The notes below the pieces were generated by a model. The model was not told the DNA's origin and did no database searches. It was given only the letters and a program-made list of their open reading frames with translations. From the NCBI GenBank assembly GCA_963792175.1, contig CAWBVG010000021.1, positions 39,569-103,568 on the forward strand: a stretch of DNA of 64,000 nt, in the 5' to 3' direction. Made by a program: the position numbers and the translations under genes. Shown one piece after another: positions 1 through 9,674 of this stretch. Positions within the stretch are counted from its first letter, which is position 1, and each line of letters opens with the position of its first letter. This stretch comes from CAWBVG01 sp963792175. GTDB lineage: Bacteria; Acidobacteriota; Vicinamibacteria; Vicinamibacterales; CAVVIG01.

Positions 1-1985
1 TACGGCGGCGATCCGTCGATCGTCGGCCGCACAATCACATTGAACGGGGCGAGCTTTCACCGTCGTCGGCGTGATGCCGAAGGGATTCAAAGGGACCAAT
101 GCGATCGGTGCGCCGGCGCTGTGGGTGCCATACATGACCTACCCGCAGACGACGACCGGCTTCTTCCGCGAGCTGGCGCAGCCGAACAGCCGGCGCGGGC
201 TGATATTCAACGTGACCGGCCGGCTCAAGCCAGGCGTGTCCGTGCAGCAGGCCGAGGCGAACCTCAAGACGATCGCCCGACAGCTCGAGCAGGAATACCC
301 CAATGACAACAAGGGTCGCAGCGTCACGCTGGTGCCGCTCGCGCAGGCGACGATCAACCCCGGGTTCCGCGGCAACATCGTCAGGACCGGCGGCCTCTTG
401 ATGACCATCGTCGGCCTCGTCCTGCTGATCGCGTGCGCGAACGTCGCGAACCTGCTGCTGGCGCGCGCGGCGGTGCGGCAGAAGGAGATCGCGGTACGGT
501 TGTCACTTGGCGCCGGACGGTGGCAGCTGATCAGGCAGTTGCTGACCGAAGGCACGCTGCTCGCGCTGATCGGCGGCGCGGCCGGCCTGCTGCTGACGTT
601 CTGGGCACAGAGTCTCCTGTGGTCGTTCCGCCCGCCCTTCCTCGCCGTCGATGCCATCGATCTCCAGCCGGATATGCGGGTGCTGCTGTTCACGCTTGCG
701 GTATCAGTGGCGACCGGCGTGGTCTTCGGGCTGGCGCCGGCGATTCAGGCCTCGCGGCCCGACCTGGTTGGCGAGCTGAAGGAAAAGACCGGCGCTCCCA
801 CTGGATCGAATCGACTGTTCAGCCTGCGCAACCTGCTGGTGTCGTCGCAGGTCGCGCTCTCGCTCGTCGCGCTCGTCGGCGCCGGCCTGTTCCTGCGCAG
901 CCTCCAGAACGCGCAGCGCATCAGTCCGGGATTCGACACGGAACACCTCTCCGTGCTGTCGTTCGATCTCGGCGCGCAGGGTTACACGGAGGAGCGCGGC
1001 CGTCAGTTCCAGCAGCGGGTGCTCGAGCGGGTGGCCTCGGTGCCAGGCGTTCAAGCGGCGTCGGTCGCGAGCGTCGTCCCGTTGTTTGCCGGCGGCTTCG
1101 CCCGCACGGTGTTTCTCGAAGGACAGGACGCGTCCGATCGTCGCGCCGGCCGCCTCGTGCAGATCAGCGTGGTCGGGCCGAAGTACCTGGAAACGACCGG
1201 CATTCCGCTCTTGCGAGGCCGGACCGTGAACGAGACGGACCAGCCGAACACGCCAATCGCGGTCGTCATCAACGAGACGATGGCGAAGCGGTTCTGGCCC
1301 GATCAGGAGGCGATCGGCAAACGCTTCAAGTTCTTCGGCCAGGACTTTTTCACGATGGTGGTCGGCATCGCGAAGGACAGCAAATACAACTTCATCGGCG
1401 AGGAGCCGACGCCGTTCATCTATCAGTCGACGACGCAGGTGTACCAGCCGCAGCTGTCGCTGTTCGTCAAGGCGCCGGCGCCGCAGGCGGTGCTCGGCAC
1501 CGTGCGCGGCGAAGTGCAGCAGCTCGATCGCAATCTGCCGTTGACCGGCGTGTTCACGCTGACCGAGATCTTCGACCAGGCGCTGTGGGCGCCGCGGATG
1601 GCGGCGTCGCTGCTGCTGGTGTTCGCGGCGTTATCGCTCGTGCTGTCGGTGATCGGCATCTACGGCGTGATGGCCTATGCCGTGAGCCAGCGGACGCGCG
1701 AGCTGGGCATCCGGATGGCGCTCGGCGCGAGCCGCACGCGACGTGCTGCGCCTGGTCGTCGCGCAGGGTCTGCGGTTGACGCTGATGGGCGTCGTCTTCG
1801 GCCTCGTGGCGTCGTTCGCCGTGACGCGGCTGGTCACGAGTCTGCTCTACAGCGTCAGTCCGACCGACGTCGTGACATTTACAGTCGTGCCGCTGGTGCT
1901 CGCCGTCGCGGCGCTGGCCGCGAGCTATCTGCCGGCGCTGCGCGCCACGCGCATCGACCCGATGACCGCCCTTCGATACGACTGA
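1..1985 (+). CDS. MacB/FtsX-type ABC transporter permease (ADOP-like), 5' partial, frameshifted
   Basis: C-terminal part of a large membrane permease of the MacB_PCD plus FtsX type, which in acidobacteria occurs as duplicated orphan permeases without an adjacent ATPase. A periplasmic core is followed by a membrane segment near 400-480 (IVGLVLLIACANVANLLLAR), the family motif ANVANLLLARA and the conserved KEIAVRLSLGA. A second periplasmic core lies near 1060-1560, and three final membrane helices end in ALRATRIDPMTALRYD, the typical FtsX terminus. The frame changes twice. Near 55-58 a run of four G breaks the expected LNG-R-AFTVVGV, and near 1734 one extra A breaks GASRRDVLRL. Both look like single-base insertions rather than true inactivation. 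The start is outside the window. The substrate cannot be told from the sequence. Confidence 0.88.
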
Positions 1986-2251
1986 TGCCGATTTGTGATT
2001 CGCCAGCCGTTCTGTGTCTGCGGTGGAGGCAGGAATGTTTGCGACTCTGACCGCCTCGCGGCGTTGTGTTTCGCGATCGGTGGTTACTTCACGAAGCTCT
2101 CGCAGGGCTTGAGCGCATGGCGCGAGACACGAAAAAGACCCAAGGGTTTCGTGATTTCGTGTTTTCGTGGCAGGCCACAATGGTCCCATTCAGCGTGGAC
2201 GCTCCACTAGTTGTCGTCGGTCGCACGATTCTCTGGTAGCATCCGCACGCG
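1986..2251. other. Intergenic stretch with TTTCGTG word repeat
   Basis: This gap of 266 bases separates the permease from the oxidase pair. No coding potential is convincing. It holds three copies of TTTCGTG at 2147, 2155 and 2163, spaced 8 bases apart, with the reverse complement CACGAAA at 2128-2134. The transcript could therefore fold into a small hairpin downstream of the permease stop. Confidence 0.6.
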
Positions 2252-3295
2252 ATGGTCGAGAAGGTCACCCGCCGTCAGGCGCTCGCTCTCGCTGTCGGTC
2301 AATCGGCGGCGAGTCGCCCGCCGCGCCTCGCGCCTCGCGAGCAACTCGTCAACGTGCTCGAGTACGAAGCGCCGGCCCGCCTCAAGCTCGGTGCGGACAC
2401 GGCGGCAGAACTCGCCGACGGCGATCGCTCGGAGTTCGATCGGATCACACTGCGACCGCGGATGCTGGTGCCGACGCTCGATCTGGACCTGAGCGTGACC
2501 CTGCTCGGCGACCGCTTGGTGGCGCCGATCCTCGTCGCGCCGATCGCGAACCAGAACCGGTTTCATCCCGACGGTGAGCGTGCAACCGTGAAAGGCGCGT
2601 CCGCTGCCAGAGCCGCGGTGATCGTCAGCAGCAGCAGCTCGGTTTCGATCGGGACGCTGGTTGCGGAATCGGCCACACCGATCTGGTGTCAGGTGCACGC
2701 CGCCGATCCGGCCGCGCCACGTCAGATCGCGACCGCGGTCGAGGCCGGCTGCAAGGCGATCTGCCTATCCGTCGGGGTCACGCCGTTTGCGAACGGAACG
2801 CGTCCCAGGCCCGCACGGATCGACTGGAAGATCATCGACGCGCTGACCAGGGACAACCGTCTCCCGATTGTGGTGAAAGGCATCTCGACACCGGACGCCG
2901 CCGCGGCCGCGCTTCATCACAACGTGCACGCGCTGATCGTGTCCAACTACGGCGGCGCCGCCGGTCCGGTCAAGGAGCCCCTGCTGATCACGCTGCCGGC
3001 CATCGTGAACGCCGTGGCCGGCAAGGTCCCCGTAATTGTCGATGGAAGTTTTCGCCGCGGCACCGACATTCTGAAAGCGCTGGCCTTCGGCGCCACGGCC
3101 GTTGCCGTCGGCCGTCCGGTGATGTGGGGATTGGCGGCGTACGGAGCGGACGGCGTCCAGGGCGTCATCGAGATGCTGCAGACCGAGCTCGCCCGTTATA
3201 TGGCGATGTGCGGCAGGTCGACCATCAGCAAGCTCGATCGCACCGTCCTGCAGGTGCACGGCGTGCCGTCGACGCGATCGACGTCCAACGATTAG
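2252..3295 (+). CDS. Alpha-hydroxyacid oxidase homologue lacking catalytic residues (probable pseudoenzyme)
   Basis: A 347-residue FMN-binding TIM-barrel protein of the glycolate/lactate oxidase family. The family lysine (IVVKGI) and the FMN-phosphate region (VDGSFRRGTDILKAL, then VGRP) are present, so flavin binding may survive. The catalytic histidine and substrate arginine, normally SNHGGR, read SNYGGA. The usual VDTP aspartate region reads VGVTP, and the active-site tyrosine after the WQ motif is missing. The N-terminus has a twin arginine (KVTRRQALAL), suggesting TAT export. It starts at ATG 2252, and its stop is 2 bases before the next gene, a paralogue with an intact active site. The oxidase assignment is therefore structural only. 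A partner, scaffold or altered reaction is possible but unproven. Confidence 0.85.
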   Translation: MVEKVTRRQALALAVGQSAASRPPRLAPREQLVNVLEYEAPARLKLGADTAAELADGDRSEFDRITLRPRMLVPTLDLDLSVTLLGDRLVAPILVAPIANQNRFHPDGERATVKGASAARAAVIVSSSSSVSIGTLVAESATPIWCQVHAADPAAPRQIATAVEAGCKAICLSVGVTPFANGTRPRPARIDWKIIDALTRDNRLPIVVKGISTPDAAAAALHHNVHALIVSNYGGAAGPVKEPLLITLPAIVNAVAGKVPVIVDGSFRRGTDILKALAFGATAVAVGRPVMWGLAAYGADGVQGVIEMLQTELARYMAMCGRSTISKLDRTVLQVHGVPSTRSTSND

Positions 3296-3297
3296 CC

Positions 3298-4536
3298 ATG
3301 GGACCTATAGAGAGGCGCTGGCTCCACAGTCGATCGCGGCGCAAAGCGCTGGCGGCGCTCGCCGGCCTCGCCGCTGGCTCGCCGCTCGTCAGGTCCGGCG
3401 CGGCCGCCCAACTCGATCCGCGGCCGCTGAAGGAGCACCGCCGGCTGCCCGGACTCGACGAGATGGCGACCGCGTTCGATTTCGAGCCGGTGATGTTCGC
3501 GAATATTCCGCTGTCGGTCTACGACTACACCGCACACGGCGATGGTTCGGAATTCACGCTTCGCCGCAATCGCCAGGCGTTCGACTGGGTCGATCTCGTG
3601 CCAGGCGCGGCCGTCGATCCGGGGCAGGTCGACCTCTCGTGCGAGATCCTCGGCATCAAGATGCAGTTCCCCATCATGGTGGCGCCAACCGCGACGATGG
3701 TTCCGCTGCACCCCGATGGCGAGATCGGCATGTACCGCGCGGCCACCGAGGCGTCGAACACGCCGATGATCGTCAGCCACAACACCAGCACCGCCGTCGA
3801 CCGCATTGCGGCCGGCGCGAAAGGTCCGTTGTGGTGGCAGTTCTATCCGTCACAGAGCCTCGAGGCGACGAAGGAGATTCTCGACTCGGCGCTACGGCCG
3901 GTTGCCGTGCCGTCGTCGTCACCGTCGATCAGCAGGCCTCGTACTACGAGCGATCCGCGCAGGATCGCAACCTCGGCGGACGCGGCGCGGGCCGGGGGCG
4001 CGGCGGTGCGCTCGCCGCGCGCCGCCACGTCGACAGCCGCCGCAGCCGGTCCCGCGCGGTACCGCCTGCAGCCGGGACGGCTCTGGTACACGTGGCAGTA
4101 CCTCGACGAGGTTCGCCGCATGCTGAAAGTGCCGCTGCTCGTCAAAGGCATTCTCACCGCGGAGGACGCGGTGATGTGCGTGGAGCACGGAGTCGACGGC
4201 ATCATCGTCTCGAATCACGGCGGACGCTCGATGGACTACGGCCCGTCGACGCTCGAAGTCCTGCCGGAAATCGTTGCGGCCGTGAACCGGCGCGTCCCGA
4301 TTCTCACTGATAGCGGCTACCGGCGCGGCACCGACATTTTGAAGGCGCTCGCCCTCGGCGCCGACGCCGTGCTGCTGGGACGCACGACCCGCTGGGCGCT
4401 TGGCGCGTTCGGCGCGCCGGGCGCGCAACGGCTGCTCGAGATGATGCAGCAGGAGCTCGTCGCCGCGGCTGCCGCCGCCGGCCGCAAGACACACGCGTCC
4501 ATCGACAAGACCGCCATCAGAACGCACTTCGTCTGA
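3298..4536 (+). CDS. FMN-dependent alpha-hydroxyacid oxidase (lactate/glycolate oxidase family), frameshifted
   Basis: Oxidises a 2-hydroxyacid through FMN. The catalytic set is visible: WQFYPS (tyrosine), VVVTVD in the alternative frame (aspartate), LLVKGI (lysine), SNHGGR (histidine and arginine), then the FMN-phosphate motif DSGYRRGTDILKAL. The N-terminus (SRSRRKALAALAGLAAG) is a twin-arginine signal, so the enzyme probably folds in the cytoplasm and is exported. The middle, roughly 3890-4050, leaves the main frame. The expected residues AVVVTVDQQASYY and RNLGGRGAG lie one frame over, so two compensating indels are needed; no stop interrupts because the region is so GC-rich. It follows the degenerate paralogue by 2 bases and very likely shares its transcript. 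The exact substrate is unknown. Confidence 0.85.
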   Translation: MGPIERRWLHSRSRRKALAALAGLAAGSPLVRSGAAAQLDPRPLKEHRRLPGLDEMATAFDFEPVMFANIPLSVYDYTAHGDGSEFTLRRNRQAFDWVDLVPGAAVDPGQVDLSCEILGIKMQFPIMVAPTATMVPLHPDGEIGMYRAATEASNTPMIVSHNTSTAVDRIAAGAKGPLWWQFYPSQSLEATKEILDSALRPVAVPSSSPSISRPRTTSDPRRIATSADAARAGGAAVRSPRAATSTAAAAGPARYRLQPGRLWYTWQYLDEVRRMLKVPLLVKGILTAEDAVMCVEHGVDGIIVSNHGGRSMDYGPSTLEVLPEIVAAVNRRVPILTDSGYRRGTDILKALALGADAVLLGRTTRWALGAFGAPGAQRLLEMMQQELVAAAAAAGRKTHASIDKTAIRTHFV

Positions 4537-4539
4537 TAC

Positions 4540-6193
4540 TCACGACGCCCGGAATCGCGACGCGAGCCTGCCGATCGTCGATGAAGCCTCGGGAATGCCG
4601 AGCGCGAAGGTCACCGCGAAGAAGATGCAGCCGTACGGACCGAGCACGGCGATGGCCGCGACGATGGGGTGGGACACGGGCAGCGCGAGCTTGATGCCCC
4701 ACGCGACGACGGCAGCGGCGGCCGCCGCTGCCCAGAGCCGTGCGACGTAAGCCGCCGGCAATCCTGTTCGACCGATGCGCGCGTTGAGCGTCGAACGCAG
4801 GAGCAGCATCTCGACCCATCCGGCGATGCCCGCCGACGCGGTCAGTCCGGCGGCGCCATACAGCATCGGAATGCCCAGGAGCCGCGGGAGCGGAAACGCG
4901 AACAGATACCCGAGGACCGTCGTCAGCGCGACGCGGACGATCGCGTACCGCAAAGGAGTCCGGGTATCGCGGAGCGCGTAGTATGTCGAGGAGTACAGCC
5001 GGCCCAGCGTCGAGGCCAGCAGCCCTACCGCCGATCCCGCGAGAATCGCCCACACCCGGATGGCATCGTCGTGCGTGAAGCGGCCCGTCTGCAGCAGCGC
5101 GGCGGCCACCACATCCCCGAGAGCGAGAAACGCCACCGCGGACGGCACGACGAAGAACGCGATCTGGCGAAGGCCGCCGTCGAGCCGCGCCCGCAAGGCG
5201 GCCGTGCCGCCAGCGTCCGATGACGCGACGCCGGACATCGTCGGCAGCTCCGCCGCTGCGACCGACATCCCGAACAGGCTGACCGGCAGCGTATACAAGA
5301 GAGAGGCGTTCTGCAGGCCGGTGACGGCGCCGGTCGGCAGGAAGCTCGCCAGAATCTGATCGATATACGCGCTCACCTGGACGACGCCGCGGCTGATGAA
5401 CACCGGAACGAAGTTCGCGATGACGGCGCGCACGTGCGGCGAGGCGGTGTCGAGCGATAGACGCAGACCGTTCGCGACGCGGAGAACGGCTGGCAGCTGG
5501 ACGGCACATTGCAGCGCGCTGCCGACCACGGAGCCCCACGCCAGCTTCATGGCCAGATCCGGCAGCGGCGCGCCCCCGCCGAACACGACGAGCGTCACGA
5601 TCATCGCCACATTCCACGTCACCGGCGCGAGGTACGACAGCAGGAACCGGTTGTGGCTGTTGAGCACGCCGAGACACCAGGCCGACAGGACCAGCAGCCC
5701 GGCGCCCGGAAACAGCACGCGGACAATCGCCATCGTGAGATCGCGTTTCTCGCCGGTGAAGCCCGGCGCGATCACGGCGCTCAGCGCGGGCGTGGCGACG
5801 ACGCCGGCCAGGACGACCACCGAGACGACCAGTCGCGAGCAGGGCGCCGACGGCACCCGCCACGCGGTCGGCTTCGCGCGGCTCGCTTCGCGCGAGCAGC
5901 GACGCGTACACCGGAATGAACGACGCGGACAGCGCACCTTCGCCGAACAGGTTCTGGAGGAAGTTGGGGATGCGGAAACCGGCGGTGAAGGCGTCGGCAG
6001 CGTCGCTCTGCAGGCCGAAATAGTGCGCGAAGACCCGTTGCCGGACGAGGCCGGCAACCCGGCTGACGAAAATGCCGGCGGCGACGAAGAGCGCCCCGCC
6101 ACCGCTCGCCCGAAGCGCCGGCGCGCTTCGGCGAGGCCCGCCTTCGCTCGCCGGCGATTCCGGCGAGCTCTGGCGAGGCAGGTTGTCAGTCAA
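4540..6193 (-). CDS. murJ: Lipid II flippase MurJ (MviN), frameshifted
   Basis: Inner-membrane protein of the MOP superfamily that moves lipid II outward for peptidoglycan synthesis. Many hydrophobic helices are visible, with the MurJ-like N-terminal stretch SRVAGLVRQRVFAHYFG, RIPNFLQNLFGEGALSASFI and the later ASLLYTLPVSLFGMSVAAAELP. Length, about 550 codons, fits the family. One frameshift near 5835, in the segment that should read LLALVVSVVV, separates the N-terminal quarter from the rest. The start used is TTG at 6193, overlapping the prfB stop by 8 bases. The first 30 or so codons are made of two small inverted repeats (see 6111-6167), so the true start may lie further in, near the FVAAGIFVSRVAG segment. 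Confidence 0.9.
6111..6167. repeat. REP-like double hairpin inside the murJ 5' end
   Basis: Two adjacent perfect inverted repeats: CGAAGCGC/GCGCTTCG at 6111-6118 and 6123-6130 (4-base loop), and CTCGCCGG/CCGGCGAG at 6147-6154 and 6160-6167. The CGCTTCGGCG and CGCCTTCGC words recur at 13494-13526, 25926-25982 and 27311-27443, which suggests a dispersed REP-like family. Here it is read in frame as the murJ N-terminus. Confidence 0.6.
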
Positions 6194-7302
6194 GATCTTC
6201 GTCTGCCGAGGCCTGGCCGAGCGTGCCGCTCGACTTCTTCATCAAGTAGGCCTTGATGAAAAAGTCGATGTCGCCGTCCAGGACGCGGTTCACGTCGCCC
6301 ACCTGCTCTTTGGTCCGGTGATCCTTCACCATCTGATAGGGGTGCAGGACGTAGCTGCGAATCTGGCTGCCGAACCCGATCTCCTTCTTGGCGCCGCCAA
6401 TCTGTTCGAGCTTCGCCTGGTTCTCCTTGATCTTGATGTCGTAGAGGCGCGCCTTCAACACCCTCATCGCCGAGTCCTTGTTGCGATGCTGGGAGCGCTC
6501 GTTCTGACACGACACCACGAGCCCCGTCGGCAGATGGGTGATGCGGATCGCCGAGTCGGTGACGTTGACGTGCTGGCCGCCGGCGCCGCTCGATCGGAAG
6601 GTGTCGATGCGGATGTCCTTGTCGTCGATCTCAATCTCGACGTCCTCGGGCAGCTCGGGCCACACGTACACGGAGGCGAACGACGTGTGCCGCCGCGCCG
6701 CGGAGTCGAACGGCGAGATCCGCACGAGTCGATGCACGCCGGCCTCTGCGGACAACAGGCCGTAGGCGTAATCGCCGGTGACGGTCAGGGTGGCGCTTTT
6801 GAGCCCCGCTTCTTCGCCCGGCTGATAGTCGATCAGCTCGCGCTTGAATCCGCGCCGCTCCATCCACCGCATGTACATCCGCAGCAGCATTTCGGCCCAG
6901 TCCTGCGACTCGGTTCCGCCCGCGCCCGGATGAATGGTGATGATGGCGTTCTTGGCGTCGTGGGGACCGCCCAGCATCTTCTTGATTTCGCCGGCCTGGA
7001 CCTCCTGGTCGAGCGCCTCGAGGCCCTGGGCGAATTCGGCATCGACCGGCTCGCCCGCCTCGGCCCATTCGACGAGCACCGTCAGGTCGTCGCTGCGCTT
7101 CTTGAGCGACAGCATCAGGTCGCGATCCTGCTCGAGCCGGCGGCGGCGCTGCATGGTTTTCTGCGCCTCGACCTGGTCCTTCCAGAAGTCGGGCGCGGCG
7201 GCGCGGGATTCGAGACGGGTCAGCTCTTCGTCCAGGCGGGCGGCTTCAAAGATAGCTCCGCAGATCCGCAGCGCGCTTGCTGAGATCCTCGTAACGGCGC
7301 AT
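6186..7302 (-). CDS. prfB: Peptide chain release factor 2 with programmed +1 frameshift
   Basis: Class I release factor recognising UAA and UGA stop codons. The SPF tripeptide (ISPFDSAARRHTSF) reads the stop codon, and GGQ (SSGAGGQHVN) drives peptidyl-tRNA hydrolysis. The first frame begins at ATG 7302 (MRRYEDLSKRAADLRSYL), then meets TGA at 7248-7246. Sliding one base gives EAARLDEELTRLESRAAAPD and on to the stop at 6186, for 371 residues in all, the normal RF2 length. This is the conserved autoregulatory +1 shift and not an assembly error: the slip codon CTT precedes TGA, with a purine-rich GGAG just upstream. The start lies within the 3' end of the lnt reading frame, and the stop overlaps murJ. 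Confidence 0.96.
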
Positions 7303-8828
7303 CAAGTTCGTCGACGGTCGGGCATGGCGGTCCTAGTCGTTCATCGTGTCTTACACGGCGGCTGGCGACGACCAACAGCACCAGCGTCGCGACGACGGAC
7401 GCATATGCGAGCACGTCACCGTGGCGGCTGAAGAAGGTCGACGTCCGGAGGAAGCGGGCGTCGCCGAGCAGGACGGCGCTCTCGAAGATCGGCGTCTGGG
7501 CGAGCACACGGCCGTACGGATCGACGATGCCGCTGATGCCGGTGTTGGCGGATCGCACCAGGTAACGTCCGTTTTCGATCGCCCGCATCGCGGCCTGCTG
7601 AAAATGCTGAACCGGCGCCGACGTCTGTCCGAACCACGCGTCGTTGGTGATCGTCGTCAGCAGCTCGCTGCCGCCGGCGACGAACTGGCGGACCAGATCG
7701 GGATAGACCACTTCGTAACAGATGGCGACGCTGATGCGATGACCATCGACGGGCAGCAGTTCCGGGTCGAGCCCGGGTGAAAACGTCCCCGCCTGCTCGG
7801 TGAGAGGAGCCGCGAAAAACAGCAGACGCTGGAACGGCACGTACTCGCCGAACGGCACCAGGTGCATCTTGCGATAGACGCCACCGGTCGTCCCGTCGGC
7901 GCGGACCAGGAACGCGGAGTTGAAGAACCGGTCCGGACGGCCGCGCTCGATCTGATCGCTGCCGAAGACGATCGGCACCCGTGCCTGCTGCGCCAGCGTC
8001 CGGACCACGGCTGCCGCCGGGAGATCCTCTTCGAACAGAAACGGCGTCGACGACTCGGGCCACAACACGAGCTGGGCCCCTTCGCGTATGGCCTGCCGCG
8101 TCATGTTCACGTAGTCCTGAAAGATCGCCGACGCGCGTTTGACGTCCCACTTCTGGGCTTGATCCACGTTGCCCTGGATCATGCCGATGCGGATCGGCTC
8201 GCCGGCGCGCGTCCACTCGCTTGCGGCCACTCGGCGACTCCCCCAGCCGGCGATCGCCAGGACAATCATCAAGGCGCCGGCGACCGGCAGGTACCGGACC
8301 CGACCCTGTCGCGGACCTGCAGCCGCAAACGCCAGCGCCGCGCTCACGGCCGCGACCAGCATCGACAAGCCGTACACACCGAAGAGGCTCGCCAGCTGCG
8401 CAATGGGCAGGACCGTCACCTGGCTGTAACCAAGCAGCACCCACGGAAAGCTGGTGATGTCAGCTTCGCCCGAGCTCCGTCGCCACCCACACGACCGGCG
8501 CCGCCAACAGCGCAGCTCGCCCGTACGCCATCACGATGCGCCGCATGAACAACGCGAAGAGCGCCGGGAACAATGCGAGGTACGCGATCAGCGCGCCGTT
8601 GATCAGAACGGCGACCCACGTCTGCAGGCCTCCGTATACGGCCATCACACGCGTGATCCAGTAGAGCGTGCCGGTGAAGTAGATGACGCCGGTGATGAGG
8701 CCGAGCAGAAAGGCGCGGCGAAGGGCCGCGCCCTGGAGGGCGACGAGCAGCGGCGTCAGCGCGATCCAGCCGAACGCCGGGTGGCCGAACTTGGGGAAAC
8801 TGAGAACGAACAGCGCGCCCGACACCAT
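7220..8828 (-). CDS. lnt: Apolipoprotein N-acyltransferase, frameshifted
   Basis: Inner-membrane enzyme that adds the third acyl chain to bacterial lipoproteins. An N-terminal set of membrane helices (MVSGALFVLSFPKFGHPAFG onward) is followed by a carbon-nitrogen hydrolase domain with the Glu-Lys-Cys triad: VLWPES, YRKMHLVPFGEYVP and AICYEVVYP. One extra G near 8454 splits the gene. Removing it gives ELGRSYITSFPWVLLGYSQ, a classic Lnt join. The C-terminal frame runs on past the last membrane helix (VLLVVASRR) into the prfB start region, to 7220. That overlap of about 80 bases is unusual, and a small indel near 7350 that hides an earlier stop is likely. Confidence 0.93.
7246..7260 (-). promoter_or_regulatory. 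prfB: prfB programmed +1 frameshift site
   Basis: Reading the minus strand, CGG AGC TAT CTT TGA A matches the classic RF2 recoding site: a Shine-Dalgarno-like GGAG 7 bases before the stop, the slippery CTT and the weak stop TGA. When RF2 is scarce the ribosome slips to frame +1 and completes RF2. Confidence 0.95.
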
Positions 8829-8875
8829 GGCGAGCGCAACATCCGCGCGGCTCGTCGAGCAAGACGTCGAGTACT

Positions 8876-8945
8876 AGACCTGCGCCGCCGTGGTGCTAGC
8901 GTGCTGGTGATAGGTGCTGGGTACGTGGACTGCATGGTGCTGCGC
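8876..8945. repeat. GTGCTGG word cluster
   Basis: The short gap between the SPOR gene and lnt carries several loosely spaced GTGCTGG/GGTGCTGGG words. It belongs to the same type as the better arrays elsewhere, in particular 56650-56748, but without a clear inverted arm. Confidence 0.45.
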
Positions 8946-8966
8946 CAGTGTAGCTAGGACGCGCGG

Positions 8967-9653
8967 TCAGCGGGTCACCCAGGGCTTGAACTGCTCTTCC
9001 TTCTGAAGTTTGCTGGCGATGTTTTCGGCCTCGCGCCGCGTCGTGAACTTGCCGATGCGGACGCGGAAGACGGTGGGCGCTCCGGCCGGCGGTGACATCA
9101 CGTAAGCCGCGTAGCCCTTGGAGCTCAAACGCTTCGCAATCGCTTCGGCGTCGCCGCGCACGTTGAGGGCCGCGATTTGCACGGCGAAGCCGGCACCGGC
9201 CGGTTCGGCGACTTCCGGCGCCGCCGCGGGCGATTCGGCTGGCGCGCGCGCCGGCTGTGCCGTTCGCTGCGGTGGCGCTGGCGCAACCTTCGGGGCGGGC
9301 GGCTCGGCTTTCTCCGTCGCCGCCTTCAGGTGTTCCGGGGCCGGCGCAGGCTTCTCGAGGCGGCTGAAGTACGTGAGATCGTCAGCAGGCGGTGCGGCCT
9401 TGGTCGGATCCGAACCCGCTGGCGTTGTCACCGGCGGTGGTGCGGCGGCTGGCGCCGGCGGGGCTGTCTCGACATTCGAAGCGGTCGGCGTCCCATCCGA
9501 GATCGTGCCGCGCTCGACCCTGACGCCGCGGCCCACGAGAACGCCGCACAGGAAAATCACGACCGACACGACCGTCGCGGCCATGAAGAGAAACACCAGT
9601 TGTTTCCCGTTCAGTTGGATTTCGTGGAAGGCGTCGTCTTGACTTTGAGCCAT
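8967..9653 (-). CDS. SPOR-domain membrane protein
   Basis: A 228-residue protein with a short cytoplasmic N-terminus, one membrane helix (LVFLFMAATVVSVVIFLCGV, residues about 19-38), a long Pro/Ala-rich periplasmic linker and a C-terminal SPOR domain from about 150. The domain starts at AGFAVQIAAL and ends KLQKEEQFKPWVTR. SPOR domains bind denuded septal peptidoglycan, so a role at the division site or in the cell envelope is likely; its enzyme partner, if any, is not evident. It lies just upstream of lnt on the same strand. Confidence 0.88.
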   Translation of the reverse strand: MAQSQDDAFHEIQLNGKQLVFLFMAATVVSVVIFLCGVLVGRGVRVERGTISDGTPTASNVETAPPAPAAAPPPVTTPAGSDPTKAAPPADDLTYFSRLEKPAPAPEHLKAATEKAEPPAPKVAPAPPQRTAQPARAPAESPAAAPEVAEPAGAGFAVQIAALNVRGDAEAIAKRLSSKGYAAYVMSPPAGAPTVFRVRIGKFTTRREAENIASKLQKEEQFKPWVTR

Positions 9654-9674
9654 AACCGCTGTGATTTTAGCACG

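Noticed and set aside
7220..7350. A genuine 83-base overlap of lnt with prfB
   Set aside because: The extra Lnt residues have no family counterpart; a hidden earlier stop after an indel is simpler.
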